Shown here: positions 17,104 through 25,916 of the stretch, one piece after another
Position numbering within the stretch: position 1 is the first letter of the stretch
Layout: every line of letters begins with the position of its first letter
Assembly (NCBI RefSeq): GCF_019039035.1
Contig: NZ_JAHNZT010000007.1
Span: forward strand, 124,001 to 188,000
Reading direction: 5' to 3'
Length of the DNA stretch: 64,000 bases
Source of the DNA: Citreicoccus inhibens
GTDB taxonomy: Bacteria > Myxococcota > Myxococcia > Myxococcales > Myxococcaceae
Program-made: the position numbers and the translations under genes
Notes under the pieces: model-generated
What the model was told of the DNA's origin: nothing
Seen by the model: the letters and a program-made list of their open reading frames with translations, nothing else
Database searches by the model: none

Positions 17104-17556
17104 ATGATTCGCATGAAACTCATGTCGCTGCCCCTGATGCTCCTACCGTGTCTGGCGGGCGCGACGGACTCCGGCGAGACGCTCTTCAACAAAGCCTGCT
17201 CGCATTGTCATACGGCCCGGCGCCCCGAGAAGGAGGCCAAGGCCCAGCCCACGCTGGCACGCGACAGCAAGGCCATCCCCACCATGGACCTGGCCATCCA
17301 GAATCGCTCGGCGGAGCAGCTTCGCACCTGGGTTCAAGCGCCGCACAAGGTGAATGCGAAGACGGGCTGCGACACGCGGCAACTGCGCGCCGAGGACATG
17401 GACGCGCTGATGGGCTACCTGTCCACGCTCGCCGTGCCGCTCGAGCTGCCGCGCGACGAGATGTTGCGCCAGCAGCTGCAAGAGAAGCTCAAGGCCCAGC
17501 GCGCCCGCCAGCAAGCCAACACCCACCAGCCCAACTCCTCCCCGGGGGGGAAGTGA
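17104..17556 (+). CDS. tfcP: non-canonical cytochrome c, TfcP-like
   Basis: This 150-residue exported monohaem cytochrome c has a signal peptide to about residue 20 and the haem site CSHCH (C32, C35, H36). The sixth ligand position, just before the last helix, carries KTGCD (C89) and no Met. This fits the His/Cys ligation reported for TfcP of Myxococcus xanthus, which stimulates calcium binding by PilY1. The position, between pilX and pilY1, also fits. After the haem domain comes a long charged helix (LPRDEMLRQQLQEKLKAQRA) and a polar tail, an extension absent from the cluster A cytochrome. The stop overlaps the pilY1-B ATG (TGATG). Role in PilY1 stabilisation is by family; ligation is inferred. 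Confidence 0.82.
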   Translation: MIRMKLMSLPLMLLPCLAGATDSGETLFNKACSHCHTARRPEKEAKAQPTLARDSKAIPTMDLAIQNRSAEQLRTWVQAPHKVNAKTGCDTRQLRAEDMDALMGYLSTLAVPLELPRDEMLRQQLQEKLKAQRARQQANTHQPNSSPGGK

Positions 17557-20500
17557 TGCGCACCTTCGTCCGAGCCCTCGCGGCCCTTACCTGGCTCGTG
17601 CTGCCCGCGAGCGGGTACGCGGCCCCCGCCAAGCTGTGTCAGGACGATCTCTCACAGGATCGCCAGCCGAACTTCAACGCCGGCGATGGCAGTCTTCAGA
17701 TCGCCAATCAGACCATCCTGGTCACGGGAGACTCTCCGCCGCGCCTGCAGCTCAACACGAACCTCGCGCGCCTGGACCCTGAGCACATCTACTTCCCGTT
17801 CGATCAGCACGTCACCATCAGCTACGTGTATGAGTCCGCCGGCGCCTCACACGCGCTGGGCTACATGTACCTGGATGACCTGAAGGCCCGCGGCTACCTG
17901 GATGCCACCGGCAACCTCGCGGACACGAACAACAACGGCATCCTCGACTTGCACGAGGACCTGTTCAACCTCGCACCGCCATCCGGAAACGACATCCGTC
18001 CGTATATCGGTAGCGCACGGCGCTGCACGGGCAAGGTCTTCACCTCGGGAGGAAAGACATACACCCAGCCCGAGCTGGCCATGAAGGACTGCAATTCGGG
18101 CGTCTTCGAGCGCAAGCCACTGTCCGACGCGCGCCCCGGCCATGTCACGGAAGACATTGACGTGGATATCTTTGGCATGTCGGAGAGCGAATCCTACTCC
18201 GCGAGCGACTCCGAGTTCTCGGACAACGGGCTGTTCCCACACATCCCCAACCTGCTGGAGCCTGCCTCCGTGGCGAACGGCGGCAAGGGCCTGGGGAAGA
18301 TGGTCTTCCTCCTCGCCGACGACGACGGGGACAGGACCACCTACAACAACCTCTCGCCCGTCGCGGACTCGGACGACACCGACAACGGCATTCCGGACTA
18401 CGACGTCTCCAAGTACGACTCCAGCGGCCTGGTGCGGAACACCAACCAGGATCCCGGCATCACGGAGTTCGATCGCACGGTGGACCTGGGGCAGATCCAG
18501 GGAGGGAAGGAGATCGTCTTCTTCCTGGTCGTCTACTACGCGCCCCGCCACAACCTGGATGATGGCAAGGACTTCCCCTGCCTGAAGCGAGACCCGGCGG
18601 ACGGCAAGTGCCTGCTCCACTTGAAGACGCCCATCTCCGTCTTCTTCTCCAAGGCCGCGTGGAACCTGGACCAGAACTTCGTCCCGGGGCGGGTCACGGA
18701 GCGCAACATCGGGTGCTCGTATGACGACCGCTGCGTCCCCGACATCCCTGCCCGCGTGACCTCGTACGGATGCCCGACGGTGAACCCCCCGGGCCCCAAG
18801 GTGTGTGGATGGCTGGCCGGCCCGAAGTCGGACCTGGGCTCCACGCTGGGCCGCCTGAAGAACCTGGCGGTCTACGGCAACCTGGACATGCCCATGGAGA
18901 AGGCCACGCTCGCGCGGCCGCCGCCTCCCTCCAGTGGCGTGGACATGAACTACATGCCTCACGTCATCGTGGGCGCGCCGTCCACGGACCCCTTCCGCTG
19001 GATCCTCGGCTTCGAGGACCTCAGCGGCGGCGGTGACCGCGACTTCAACGACGTGGTGTTCGTGGTCAACAAGGAGAACGGGGGTGGCCTGCGCTCCGCG
19101 ACCGTGTCTGGAGACATCTCGCCCGACATCGCCGACGACTTCACCATCACCAAGGTGCGCTTCAAGCGCCAGGATGACTTCGCTCCGGCGCCGCGCACCT
19201 GCTCGGGTGGCGCTCCGTGCTGGACCGAGGAGGTCGCCGGTGCCTGCACGCCGCCCAGCGGCGTCCGTCCCTCCATCCAATACTCGGTGGCGGTGGACTG
19301 CCGTGTCTGCAGCAACGGCACCTGCACCCCGAACGCCAACCCGCAGTGGATCCCGGTGGTCTTCGACCCGGCCCCGAACAATCAAGTGAAGGAGTTGGAC
19401 ATCCAGGCGCTCGGCTTCACCGGCTCCCAGCTCTGCTGGAAGGTGGACATCAGCAGCCCCAACGAGCGCTGCCGCCCCGTCATCGACAACATCGACGTGG
19501 GCTATCAGGCCGTCCGCTCCGGCAACTACGCGCGCGCCTCACCCTCCACCCTCGGCAATGCCGTGGTCTGGGGCGTCAACGAGACCCCCGGCAGGAGCTG
19601 GGGCCAGAACTGGCCCACCTCGGGCGTGCCCGCCGCGGGCACTCGTCTGTACGACGGGAGCAAGGACTTCACGCCCCGAGGCCACCTGTACCTTCAGTCA
19701 CTCTACGACCCCGAGAACACGGATGTGACGCACACCGTCCAGCGCTGGGAGGCAGGCCGGGTGATGGCGCTGTCGCTCGCGGGCAGCGGTGACCCCTCGG
19801 GGCGCAAGCTCTACACCATCGACGGCGCCAACACGCGCATCAACCTCACCCAGGTGGATTCGGGGGGCAGCGCGGCCACCAACCCGCTCTTCCCCGATTC
19901 GCTCTGCGACACCCTCGTCAACGGTCGGCGCGCCTACGACCTCAACGCTGACGGCTTGTGCCGCACGCCCAGCGGCACCACGGCCGACAAGAAGAGCACC
20001 TCGGACGACCAGAACGACCGCAAGGCCCTCATCGACTGGCTGTATGGCTGGGAAGACCGCTACGACGTCAGCCCCACCAGCGCCGCGAAGCGGCCGTGGC
20101 CCTTTGGCGGAATCAACCTCTCCACCGTGGCGCTCGCGGTCCCGCCCTTCTACGACACGTGGTACCAGAACGCGCGCCCCGCCGAACGCGACCTGTATCG
20201 CCGGAACTTCGCGGAGCCGCTCAAGGAGCGGCCGACCATTGCCTACGTGGGCACGATGAATGGCGTCTTCCACGCCTTCAACTCGGGCGACTTCCGCGGA
20301 GAGAAGCGAGACACCTGTGCCGACAAGGAGCAGCAACGCGGCTTCTTCCGTCCCACCGGCACCTGCCAGACGACCACCCCCTACACCAACCGCGCCTACG
20401 GCACCGGTGAGGAGAAGTTCGCCTACCTGCCGCGCATGCTGCTGGACCGGTATCGGAACAACTATGTGCAGTTCCCCGGCTCGTCGAGCCTGCCGCGCCC

Positions 20501-21794
20501 ACAGGTGGATGCGTCCGCCGCCATCGCGAACGTGGACCTGGGCATCTCGAACAAGCCCGCCTGGACTCCTGAAAACACCGCCTCACGGAGCACGGGCGCC
20601 AAGACGGTCCTCGTCTCCGCGACGGGCAAGAACAGCCCCGTGGTCTTCTCCCTGGACATCACCAATCCCACGGACTCGTGGTACCCGCTGCCCATGTGGG
20701 AGTTCAGCCTCGCGGATGCGACGGTGAACGCCGCCTTCAGCACCGCGCGCGCCACCTCGTCGGCGGTGAAGCTGCCGGACAACACGGGGTCTCGCCACGC
20801 GCCGTCCGTGGGCCGGCTCGCGTGGGGCCCCACGGATTCTGTCTGGGCGGCGGTGGTCGGCACCGACTATGTGCCCACCTTGGGACGCGCGGGCTCCGTC
20901 TTCCTCATCGACATGAAGACCGGGCGCCCCCTCAACTTCGGCTCCACCAGCCAGGGCACCAACGCGGGCGTCATCACGCTGGACCTCAACTCCGGCGTGG
21001 CCGCGGAGTCCGCTCTGATGGACCTGGACCAGGATGGCACCTACGACGTCATCTACGTGCCCACCACGGCCGGCCATGTCTACCGCATCAACCTGCGCAA
21101 GGTGGACACCAACGCCATTCTGGGCACCAAGGTCCAGACCTGCCTCGTGGCGGATGCCCCGCTGGCCGCGGCGTCGGACTCCAACGCCGCGCAGAACCAG
21201 GACCAGAGCTACCAGCAGCTCTACTCGAACCTCGCGGTGAAGCTCGTGCCGGGCCCCAACGGTCCCGCGGTGCGCTTCTTCTTCGGCACGGGCGACAACC
21301 CGGACGAGTTCTCCGACGGACCCGCCGACAAGAGCCACTACCGCTACCATCTGTTCGGCTATGAGGACCAGAACCCCACCGGCACCGGTGGCTGTGCGGC
21401 CAATCCGCTCACCCCCATGTGGGTGGCTCCGCTCGACGAAGGTCAGGCGGTCTGGGGCGGCGTGGCCATCAACCAGAAGGACGTCTTCGCCACCACCGCG
21501 GTGGGCAAGGCCGCGGACGTCTGCAACCTGAGCGACACGGAGAGCGGCAAGTATTACGTCGCGGCCCAGGTTCCAACCGCGGGCACCACGCCGAGCGCAA
21601 CCGGGACCTCACTGGACGGCCATGGCGTCAATGCGCCCATCGTCCACGACAACCATCTCTTCATCCTCACCGCGACAGGCTCCATGCAGATTCGCGGCGA
21701 AGAGAAGTGGAACAACGGCAAGTCCGCGAATGGCGCCACCCGGTCACGTATCCTCCTGTGGGAGCCGGTTCCGGACGGAAAGCTGCCGCAATGA
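17556..21794 (+). CDS. pilY1: PilY1 tip adhesin, cluster B
   Basis: This 1412-residue PilY1 homologue has a signal peptide (residues 1 to about 22, ending SGYAA). It is colinear with PilY1-A. An EF-hand-like loop DTNNNGILDLHE lies at 123-134. A DUF4114-like motif GFEDLSGGGDRDFNDVV lies near 484-500, and the C-terminal propeller includes PTIAYVGTMNGVFHAF. The propeller has the calcium loop D1156-L-D-Q-D-G-T-Y-D1164. No von Willebrand A domain is seen. I chose ATG 17556, which overlaps the tfcP stop; the frame is open further upstream but out of frame with tfcP. The product is expected at the pilus tip, exported and calcium-dependent, with TfcP as its helper. Confidence 0.92.
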   Translation: MRTFVRALAALTWLVLPASGYAAPAKLCQDDLSQDRQPNFNAGDGSLQIANQTILVTGDSPPRLQLNTNLARLDPEHIYFPFDQHVTISYVYESAGASHALGYMYLDDLKARGYLDATGNLADTNNNGILDLHEDLFNLAPPSGNDIRPYIGSARRCTGKVFTSGGKTYTQPELAMKDCNSGVFERKPLSDARPGHVTEDIDVDIFGMSESESYSASDSEFSDNGLFPHIPNLLEPASVANGGKGLGKMVFLLADDDGDRTTYNNLSPVADSDDTDNGIPDYDVSKYDSSGLVRNTNQDPGITEFDRTVDLGQIQGGKEIVFFLVVYYAPRHNLDDGKDFPCLKRDPADGKCLLHLKTPISVFFSKAAWNLDQNFVPGRVTERNIGCSYDDRCVPDIPARVTSYGCPTVNPPGPKVCGWLAGPKSDLGSTLGRLKNLAVYGNLDMPMEKATLARPPPPSSGVDMNYMPHVIVGAPSTDPFRWILGFEDLSGGGDRDFNDVVFVVNKENGGGLRSATVSGDISPDIADDFTITKVRFKRQDDFAPAPRTCSGGAPCWTEEVAGACTPPSGVRPSIQYSVAVDCRVCSNGTCTPNANPQWIPVVFDPAPNNQVKELDIQALGFTGSQLCWKVDISSPNERCRPVIDNIDVGYQAVRSGNYARASPSTLGNAVVWGVNETPGRSWGQNWPTSGVPAAGTRLYDGSKDFTPRGHLYLQSLYDPENTDVTHTVQRWEAGRVMALSLAGSGDPSGRKLYTIDGANTRINLTQVDSGGSAATNPLFPDSLCDTLVNGRRAYDLNADGLCRTPSGTTADKKSTSDDQNDRKALIDWLYGWEDRYDVSPTSAAKRPWPFGGINLSTVALAVPPFYDTWYQNARPAERDLYRRNFAEPLKERPTIAYVGTMNGVFHAFNSGDFRGEKRDTCADKEQQRGFFRPTGTCQTTTPYTNRAYGTGEEKFAYLPRMLLDRYRNNYVQFPGSSSLPRPQVDASAAIANVDLGISNKPAWTPENTASRSTGAKTVLVSATGKNSPVVFSLDITNPTDSWYPLPMWEFSLADATVNAAFSTARATSSAVKLPDNTGSRHAPSVGRLAWGPTDSVWAAVVGTDYVPTLGRAGSVFLIDMKTGRPLNFGSTSQGTNAGVITLDLNSGVAAESALMDLDQDGTYDVIYVPTTAGHVYRINLRKVDTNAILGTKVQTCLVADAPLAAASDSNAAQNQDQSYQQLYSNLAVKLVPGPNGPAVRFFFGTGDNPDEFSDGPADKSHYRYHLFGYEDQNPTGTGGCAANPLTPMWVAPLDEGQAVWGGVAINQKDVFATTAVGKAADVCNLSDTESGKYYVAAQVPTAGTTPSATGTSLDGHGVNAPIVHDNHLFILTATGSMQIRGEEKWNNGKSANGATRSRILLWEPVPDGKLPQ

Positions 21795-22318
21795 CATCCC
21801 TGCATAGACACGCGCCCCGAGGCGCGACCCTGTTGGAGGTCATGGCCACCATGGCGGTGCTGCTGCTCGGCATCGCGGCGGCCATGACCGTGGTGGCGGC
21901 GACCAGCCGCTCCAACCGGCGCACGCTCACGGCCATCCAGGCGCAGCTCATCGCCGAGCAGTACCTGGAGAACATCACGGCGCAGGGCTGCAACCCCGTG
22001 CCCCCGGCGTGCAGCAACCTGGCGGCCTGGGACCGGCGGCGCGATCTCGTGTACCAGACCGCCGGGGGGCAGCTCACCACCACGGCGCCTGGCCCGGGCG
22101 TCACGGCGCGCCAGTACGAGGTCTCCGTGGATGTCGATGGTCCCACGCTGACCGGCTCCATCGAGAACGGCTCGCAGGGTGAGCCGTCCATCTCCCGCCC
22201 GCTGGTGGGAACCAACACGGGCAACCTCGTCAACGTCCGCGTGTCGGTGAGCTGGGAAGAACTCGGCTCGAGGAACGGCCGACAGGTCGTCGTCGTCCAG
22301 ACTCGGATGGCCCCATGA
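21791..22318 (+). CDS. pilV: PilV-like minor pilin, cluster B
   Basis: This 175-residue PilV/GspI-class minor pilin has leader MTSLHRHAPRG and mature start ATLLEVMATMAVLLLGIAAA, with Glu5 and Ala at +1. It is paralogous to PilV-A, sharing SNRRTLTAIQAQLIAEQYLE against QNRRNLIQTQATHVAEQELE and a late VRVSVSWEELG strand. The ATG overlaps the pilY1-B stop (ATGA), and its own stop overlaps the pilW-B ATG, so the gene is embedded in a tightly coupled operon. Two cysteines, near QGCNPVPPACSN, could pair. Confidence 0.88.
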   Translation: MTSLHRHAPRGATLLEVMATMAVLLLGIAAAMTVVAATSRSNRRTLTAIQAQLIAEQYLENITAQGCNPVPPACSNLAAWDRRRDLVYQTAGGQLTTTAPGPGVTARQYEVSVDVDGPTLTGSIENGSQGEPSISRPLVGTNTGNLVNVRVSVSWEELGSRNGRQVVVVQTRMAP

Positions 22319-23553
22319 TGCGCCGCATTGGGAAGTCCCGGGGCTTCACCCTGCTGGAGGTCATGGTCGCCGCGGGTCTGGCCGTCATCGTGCTCGCGAC
22401 GGGCCTCGCCGTGGGAATGCAGATGCAGCGGCGCGCCATCTTCGAGGAGCAGACGATGATGGCCCAGGTCACCGGCAAGGCCGTCAAGGACCTGCTGACC
22501 ACCGACATCGAGCGCGCCGGTCTGGGCATGGGCAACTCCCCCACGTCCTTCGGGCAGAACGACCAACGCGTCGCGCTCAGCGCGTGGACGGAGCCCAACC
22601 TGAAAACCACCGTCGCGCAGCCCTCGCTGATGGCGGATATGGGGTTCAGTCTGCCTTCGGGCATCTACGCGAACATGAGGTCGGACGCGCTCCAGCTCTT
22701 CTGGGGAGACACGCAGTCCATGATCACGCTCGCGCCTTGCACGGGAATCCCCTCCGTTCGCGAAGGCGGCTCGGACAACTACTGCACCGGCCCCAATCCT
22801 CCCATGGATCTACAGCCACCCACGGGGCAGATGACGCCCGCGCTGGTGGTGAACCCATTTCAAACAGGCATCCCCCCACTGCCCGCCTGCCAGATTCTCA
22901 TTTCCTCCATCAACAGCTCCAGCCAGAAGGTCAACGCGAACCCTGGCACCAATAGCGATACAAACGACGCCTGCTCGTCCACGAACGACGGACGCAACAA
23001 GCTCGACTGGAGGCAGACCGGCTGGCGCATCATGCGGACCCTGGGCGCAGCGTACCGTGTGAACTGGGTATCGGCGGGGACGGAGCCGCAGCTCGAGTAC
23101 CTGCCTCCTGGACCCGCGACCTCGTGGCAGGTGGTGAGCCGCGACGTGGAGCGGATGAAGGTGCGCATGGGCGTCATGGACCTCATCAGCCCCAACGCCG
23201 ACCTGCGGTGGTTCCCCGACGCCGCCGCGGGCCGTCCGGCCATTGATGCCTGCACGATCGCCAAGATGAGCAGTGGGGAGTGCAGCCTCGACTCGCCCCC
23301 TGCCAGTGGAGGGCCGCTGCTTCCCCTCCCGACCACGGACGCCGGGCTCGTCTTGCAGCTGCGCGAGCGCGTGCGCGAGGTGGAGATTACGTTGACCATC
23401 CGCACGCGCCGGGCTGACCGAGACGCCGTGGACCTCACCGCCGTGGACGAAGAGGGCATGGTGAAGGACGGCTACAAGCGGCGCACGTTCACGTTCCGGG
23501 TGACGCCTCGCAACTTCGCGGCCACCGGACTCCTGCCTCCGATTGGACCCTGA
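22315..23553 (+). CDS. pilW: PilW-like minor pilin, cluster B
   Basis: This 412-residue PilW/GspJ-class minor pilin has leader MMRRIGKSRG and mature start FTLLEVMVAAGLAVIVLATG with Glu5. It is paralogous to PilW-A along its length, for example VSRDVERMKVRMGV against VSRDIERLQVFLGV, WFPDAAAGRPAIDACT against FPDAVTGRPALDTCT, and the shared GYKRR C-terminal block. Like PilW-A, the head is large for the family and contains several cysteines. It is the fifth gene of cluster B and is separated from fimU-B by only 2 bases. Confidence 0.88.
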   Translation: MMRRIGKSRGFTLLEVMVAAGLAVIVLATGLAVGMQMQRRAIFEEQTMMAQVTGKAVKDLLTTDIERAGLGMGNSPTSFGQNDQRVALSAWTEPNLKTTVAQPSLMADMGFSLPSGIYANMRSDALQLFWGDTQSMITLAPCTGIPSVREGGSDNYCTGPNPPMDLQPPTGQMTPALVVNPFQTGIPPLPACQILISSINSSSQKVNANPGTNSDTNDACSSTNDGRNKLDWRQTGWRIMRTLGAAYRVNWVSAGTEPQLEYLPPGPATSWQVVSRDVERMKVRMGVMDLISPNADLRWFPDAAAGRPAIDACTIAKMSSGECSLDSPPASGGPLLPLPTTDAGLVLQLRERVREVEITLTIRTRRADRDAVDLTAVDEEGMVKDGYKRRTFTFRVTPRNFAATGLLPPIGP

Positions 23554-23555
23554 CC

Positions 23556-24176
23556 ATGAAGTCCGTGCGTGGAATGACGTTGCTGGAAATCATGGTCGCC
23601 GTGGCAATCCTCGGCATCCTCACCAGCGTGGCGGTGGTGAACTTCCAGACGCAGCTCATCAACCAGCGCGAGAACGAGGCGACGCGCTCGCTCTGGTCCT
23701 CCGCGCTGGCGGCTCGGCAACGCGCCATCGCCACCAATCAGCCGGTGCGCATCGTGGTGGAGAACAACGTCGCGCAGGCGGACGGCAGCCAGCGCACCGT
23801 GGCGCGCTGGGAGCGGCTCGCGTGTGGCAACACCTGGGACAACGGCACGTGCCCCATGGCCGCGTGCCTGAGCACCACCTGCCGCACCAACGCCACCTGC
23901 TGTAACGAGGTGGGGCAGGACATCGTGCTGCCGCGCACCATGACGGCCACGGAGCTCAACGGCCTGTGCTTCCTGCCGGGCACGGGGCGCGCGGTGACCA
24001 ACATGGCCTGCCCGCAGAACGCCGCCATCGGCCCCATCACCGCGCGGTTCCTCTTCTCGTCGAACCGGGCTCGGTCCGTGCTGTCCGTGGAGCCGCTCAC
24101 CGGCCTGTCCAACGTGCTGGACTGCGATTCCCAGTACGTCGCGACGCACCCCGAGACCGCCTGCACCACGCCGTGA
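23556..24176 (+). CDS. fimU: FimU/GspH-like minor pilin, cluster B
   Basis: This 206-residue FimU-type minor pilin has the short leader MKSVRG and mature start MTLLEIMVAVAILGILTSVA with Glu5 and Met at +1. The head contains WERLACGNTWDNGTCP and the cysteine-rich stretch CLSTTCRTNATCCNEVG. The latter corresponds to the cysteine cluster of FimU-A and is probably disulfide-bonded. The QDIVLPRTMTATELNGLCFLPG segment also matches its paralogue. It ends cluster B, and a strong hairpin follows 8 bases after the stop. Confidence 0.88.
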   Translation: MKSVRGMTLLEIMVAVAILGILTSVAVVNFQTQLINQRENEATRSLWSSALAARQRAIATNQPVRIVVENNVAQADGSQRTVARWERLACGNTWDNGTCPMAACLSTTCRTNATCCNEVGQDIVLPRTMTATELNGLCFLPGTGRAVTNMACPQNAAIGPITARFLFSSNRARSVLSVEPLTGLSNVLDCDSQYVATHPETACTTP

Positions 24177-24184
24177 GCGGTGCG

Positions 24185-24215
24185 TCCCGCGAGCGCCTTC
24201 ACGCGCCTCGCGGGA
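24185..24215. terminator. hairpin between convergent fimU-B and kinase gene
   Basis: TCCCGCGAG (24185-24193) and CTCGCGGGA (24207-24215) form a perfect 9-bp stem with a 13-base loop. It lies between the ends of two convergent genes and overlaps the last codons of the kinase gene. No T-tract is present. A bidirectional terminator is likely. Confidence 0.55.
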
Positions 24216-25806
24216 AGGTCACCACCCCCGCGGGCCGAGCCACCCGAGGCAGCGTGACGCTGAAGCACGTCCCGTGCTCCTGGGACGAGGCCACGTCCAC
24301 GCGCCCGCCGTGCGCCTGGACAATCTGGGACACGATGTAGAGCCCCAGCCCCAGGCCCCCGCGCACCGGGTGCGGTTGGCCGGGCTCGGCCCCTCCCTTG
24401 CGGAAGGGCTCGAACAGCGACGGCAGCAGCGACTCGGGGATGGGCGGCCCCATGTTGTGCACCACCATCCGCTGGAAGAGCGTGTCACTCGACTCGAGCG
24501 ACACGCGGACGCGCGAGCCTTCCACGCTGTGCTGGAGCGCGTTGCCCACCAGGTTGGAGAGCACCTGGGCCAGGCGCTCCTCGTCCCAGATGCCGCGACA
24601 CTCGCCCCGCACCTGGAGATCCACGCCCCGCTCGGGGTGCGCGGGCTCCAGCTCCGCGATGATGCGCCGGCACACGTCCTCCAGACACATCTCGGTGGGA
24701 CGCAGCGGGATGCCTCCGGCCATGCGCGCGCGGGTGAAGTCGAGCAGCTGTTTCACCAGCCGCGCCATGCGCTCGGCGCTCCCGTCGATTCGCTGCACGC
24801 CTCGACGCACCTCGGGCGGGAGCGAGGCCCGCGCCAGGAGCGCCGCGGCGGACAGGCGCACCGCGGCCAGGGGATTGCCCAGGTCGTGCCCCAGCACGCC
24901 GATGAAGCGCTCCTGATAGCGCGCCTCCTGCTCGCGCTCCTCCTCCTGACGGCGACGCGCGGTGACGTCCCGGCTGATGCCGAACAGGCCATACACGGTG
25001 CCATCGCGCCGTCGCAGGACGCCCTTCGTGGTCTGCCACACGCGACCGCTGCCAGGGCCGCCCTCGGAGTTCTCGTAGGTGGCCGTGCGCGCGGACGCGA
25101 GCACCGCCGCGTCATGCTCGCACGCGTCCCGGGCCTGCGCCTCGCCGAGCAGGTCCTCGTCCGTGCGGCCGAGAATCTCCTGGGCGGGGCGCTCGAAGGC
25201 GCGCGCCGTGGCGCCATTGATGAGCACGTAGCGCCCATCCAGGCCCTTCACGTAGATGGCGTCCGTGGCGCTCTCGATGACGGCGTGCAAAAGCGCGTGG
25301 TCCCGCCGCAGGGCCTCCTCCGAGGCCATCCGCTCCGTGAGGTCCTCCAGGAAGACCACCACGCCATCCTTGCCGGGCGCCACGCGGGCCTGAAGCCACA
25401 CCGTGCCCACGGGTGACTGGCGAGACAGCCGCAAGGACTCGGGCGCGCCTCGCACCGCCACGCGCACGCAGGCGGAGAACAGGCCACACTCGCGGACCCA
25501 GGGCACCTCCGCCGCGAGTCGCCGGCGCAACAGGGGCGCGTCCTCGCGGCCCAGCCACGCCTCGGCGTAGGTGTTGGCGGAGACGCACTCGAAGTCGAAG
25601 ATGCCGCCCTCGGGAGACCACAAGCTCCGCAGGACGACCACCGCCTCCGAGGCCACGGGCTCGTGCCACGTCTCCGGACGAGCGATGTTTCCACGACCGG
25701 AATGCATGGTTGGCGTGGCCCCCACGGCACGGATACCGAGACCAGGGTAGTGCCACGCCCTCGCCCCAGCCATCCGTCCCACGGGACCCTGCCGGATGTC
25801 GGACAC
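24199..25806 (-). CDS. PAS-domain sensor histidine kinase
   Basis: This 535-residue protein is a soluble-looking two-component kinase without an obvious membrane helix. Two PAS-like domains are visible (about 50-160 and 170-285; the second has VIESATDAIYVKGLDGRYVLIN and FGISRDVT). A coiled linker follows, then HisKA with FIGVLGHDLGNP (phosphoacceptor His307), and a HATPase_c domain with the N box NLVGNALQHS and G boxes GGLGLGLYIVSQIVQAHGG. It should autophosphorylate on sensing a cytosolic or redox signal. No response regulator is adjacent. The start is uncertain: GTG 25806 gives the longest form, while ATG 25707 would remove 33 residues of poor coding quality. It is convergent with pilus cluster B. 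Confidence 0.88.
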   Translation of the reverse strand: MSDIRQGPVGRMAGARAWHYPGLGIRAVGATPTMHSGRGNIARPETWHEPVASEAVVVLRSLWSPEGGIFDFECVSANTYAEAWLGREDAPLLRRRLAAEVPWVRECGLFSACVRVAVRGAPESLRLSRQSPVGTVWLQARVAPGKDGVVVFLEDLTERMASEEALRRDHALLHAVIESATDAIYVKGLDGRYVLINGATARAFERPAQEILGRTDEDLLGEAQARDACEHDAAVLASARTATYENSEGGPGSGRVWQTTKGVLRRRDGTVYGLFGISRDVTARRRQEEEREQEARYQERFIGVLGHDLGNPLAAVRLSAAALLARASLPPEVRRGVQRIDGSAERMARLVKQLLDFTRARMAGGIPLRPTEMCLEDVCRRIIAELEPAHPERGVDLQVRGECRGIWDEERLAQVLSNLVGNALQHSVEGSRVRVSLESSDTLFQRMVVHNMGPPIPESLLPSLFEPFRKGGAEPGQPHPVRGGLGLGLYIVSQIVQAHGGRVDVASSQEHGTCFSVTLPRVARPAGVVTFPRGA

Positions 25807-25894
25807 AAGCGGCCGAGAGGTCCTTCTCCCCGCTGCATGGCGAACAGTCCGATCCGTCGTTGACCTCGCCGGACCCGGGCCCTAATTACCCGGG

Positions 25895-25910
25895 GCCCCC
25901 CTCGGGGGGT
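25895..25910 (+). promoter_or_regulatory. GC hairpin covering the mfd ribosome site
   Basis: CCCCCC (25896-25901) and GGGGGG (25904-25909) can pair with a two-base loop. The G-run is the only Shine-Dalgarno-like sequence before the mfd ATG at 25917. Pairing would hide it, so translation could be limited by this structure. Confidence 0.35.
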
Positions 25911-25916
25911 CCTCGA

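Noticed and set aside
17148-17555. Upstream extension of PilY1-B into tfcP
   Set aside because: That frame is out of phase with the cytochrome, lacks a signal peptide, and ATG 17556 gives a normal signal sequence.
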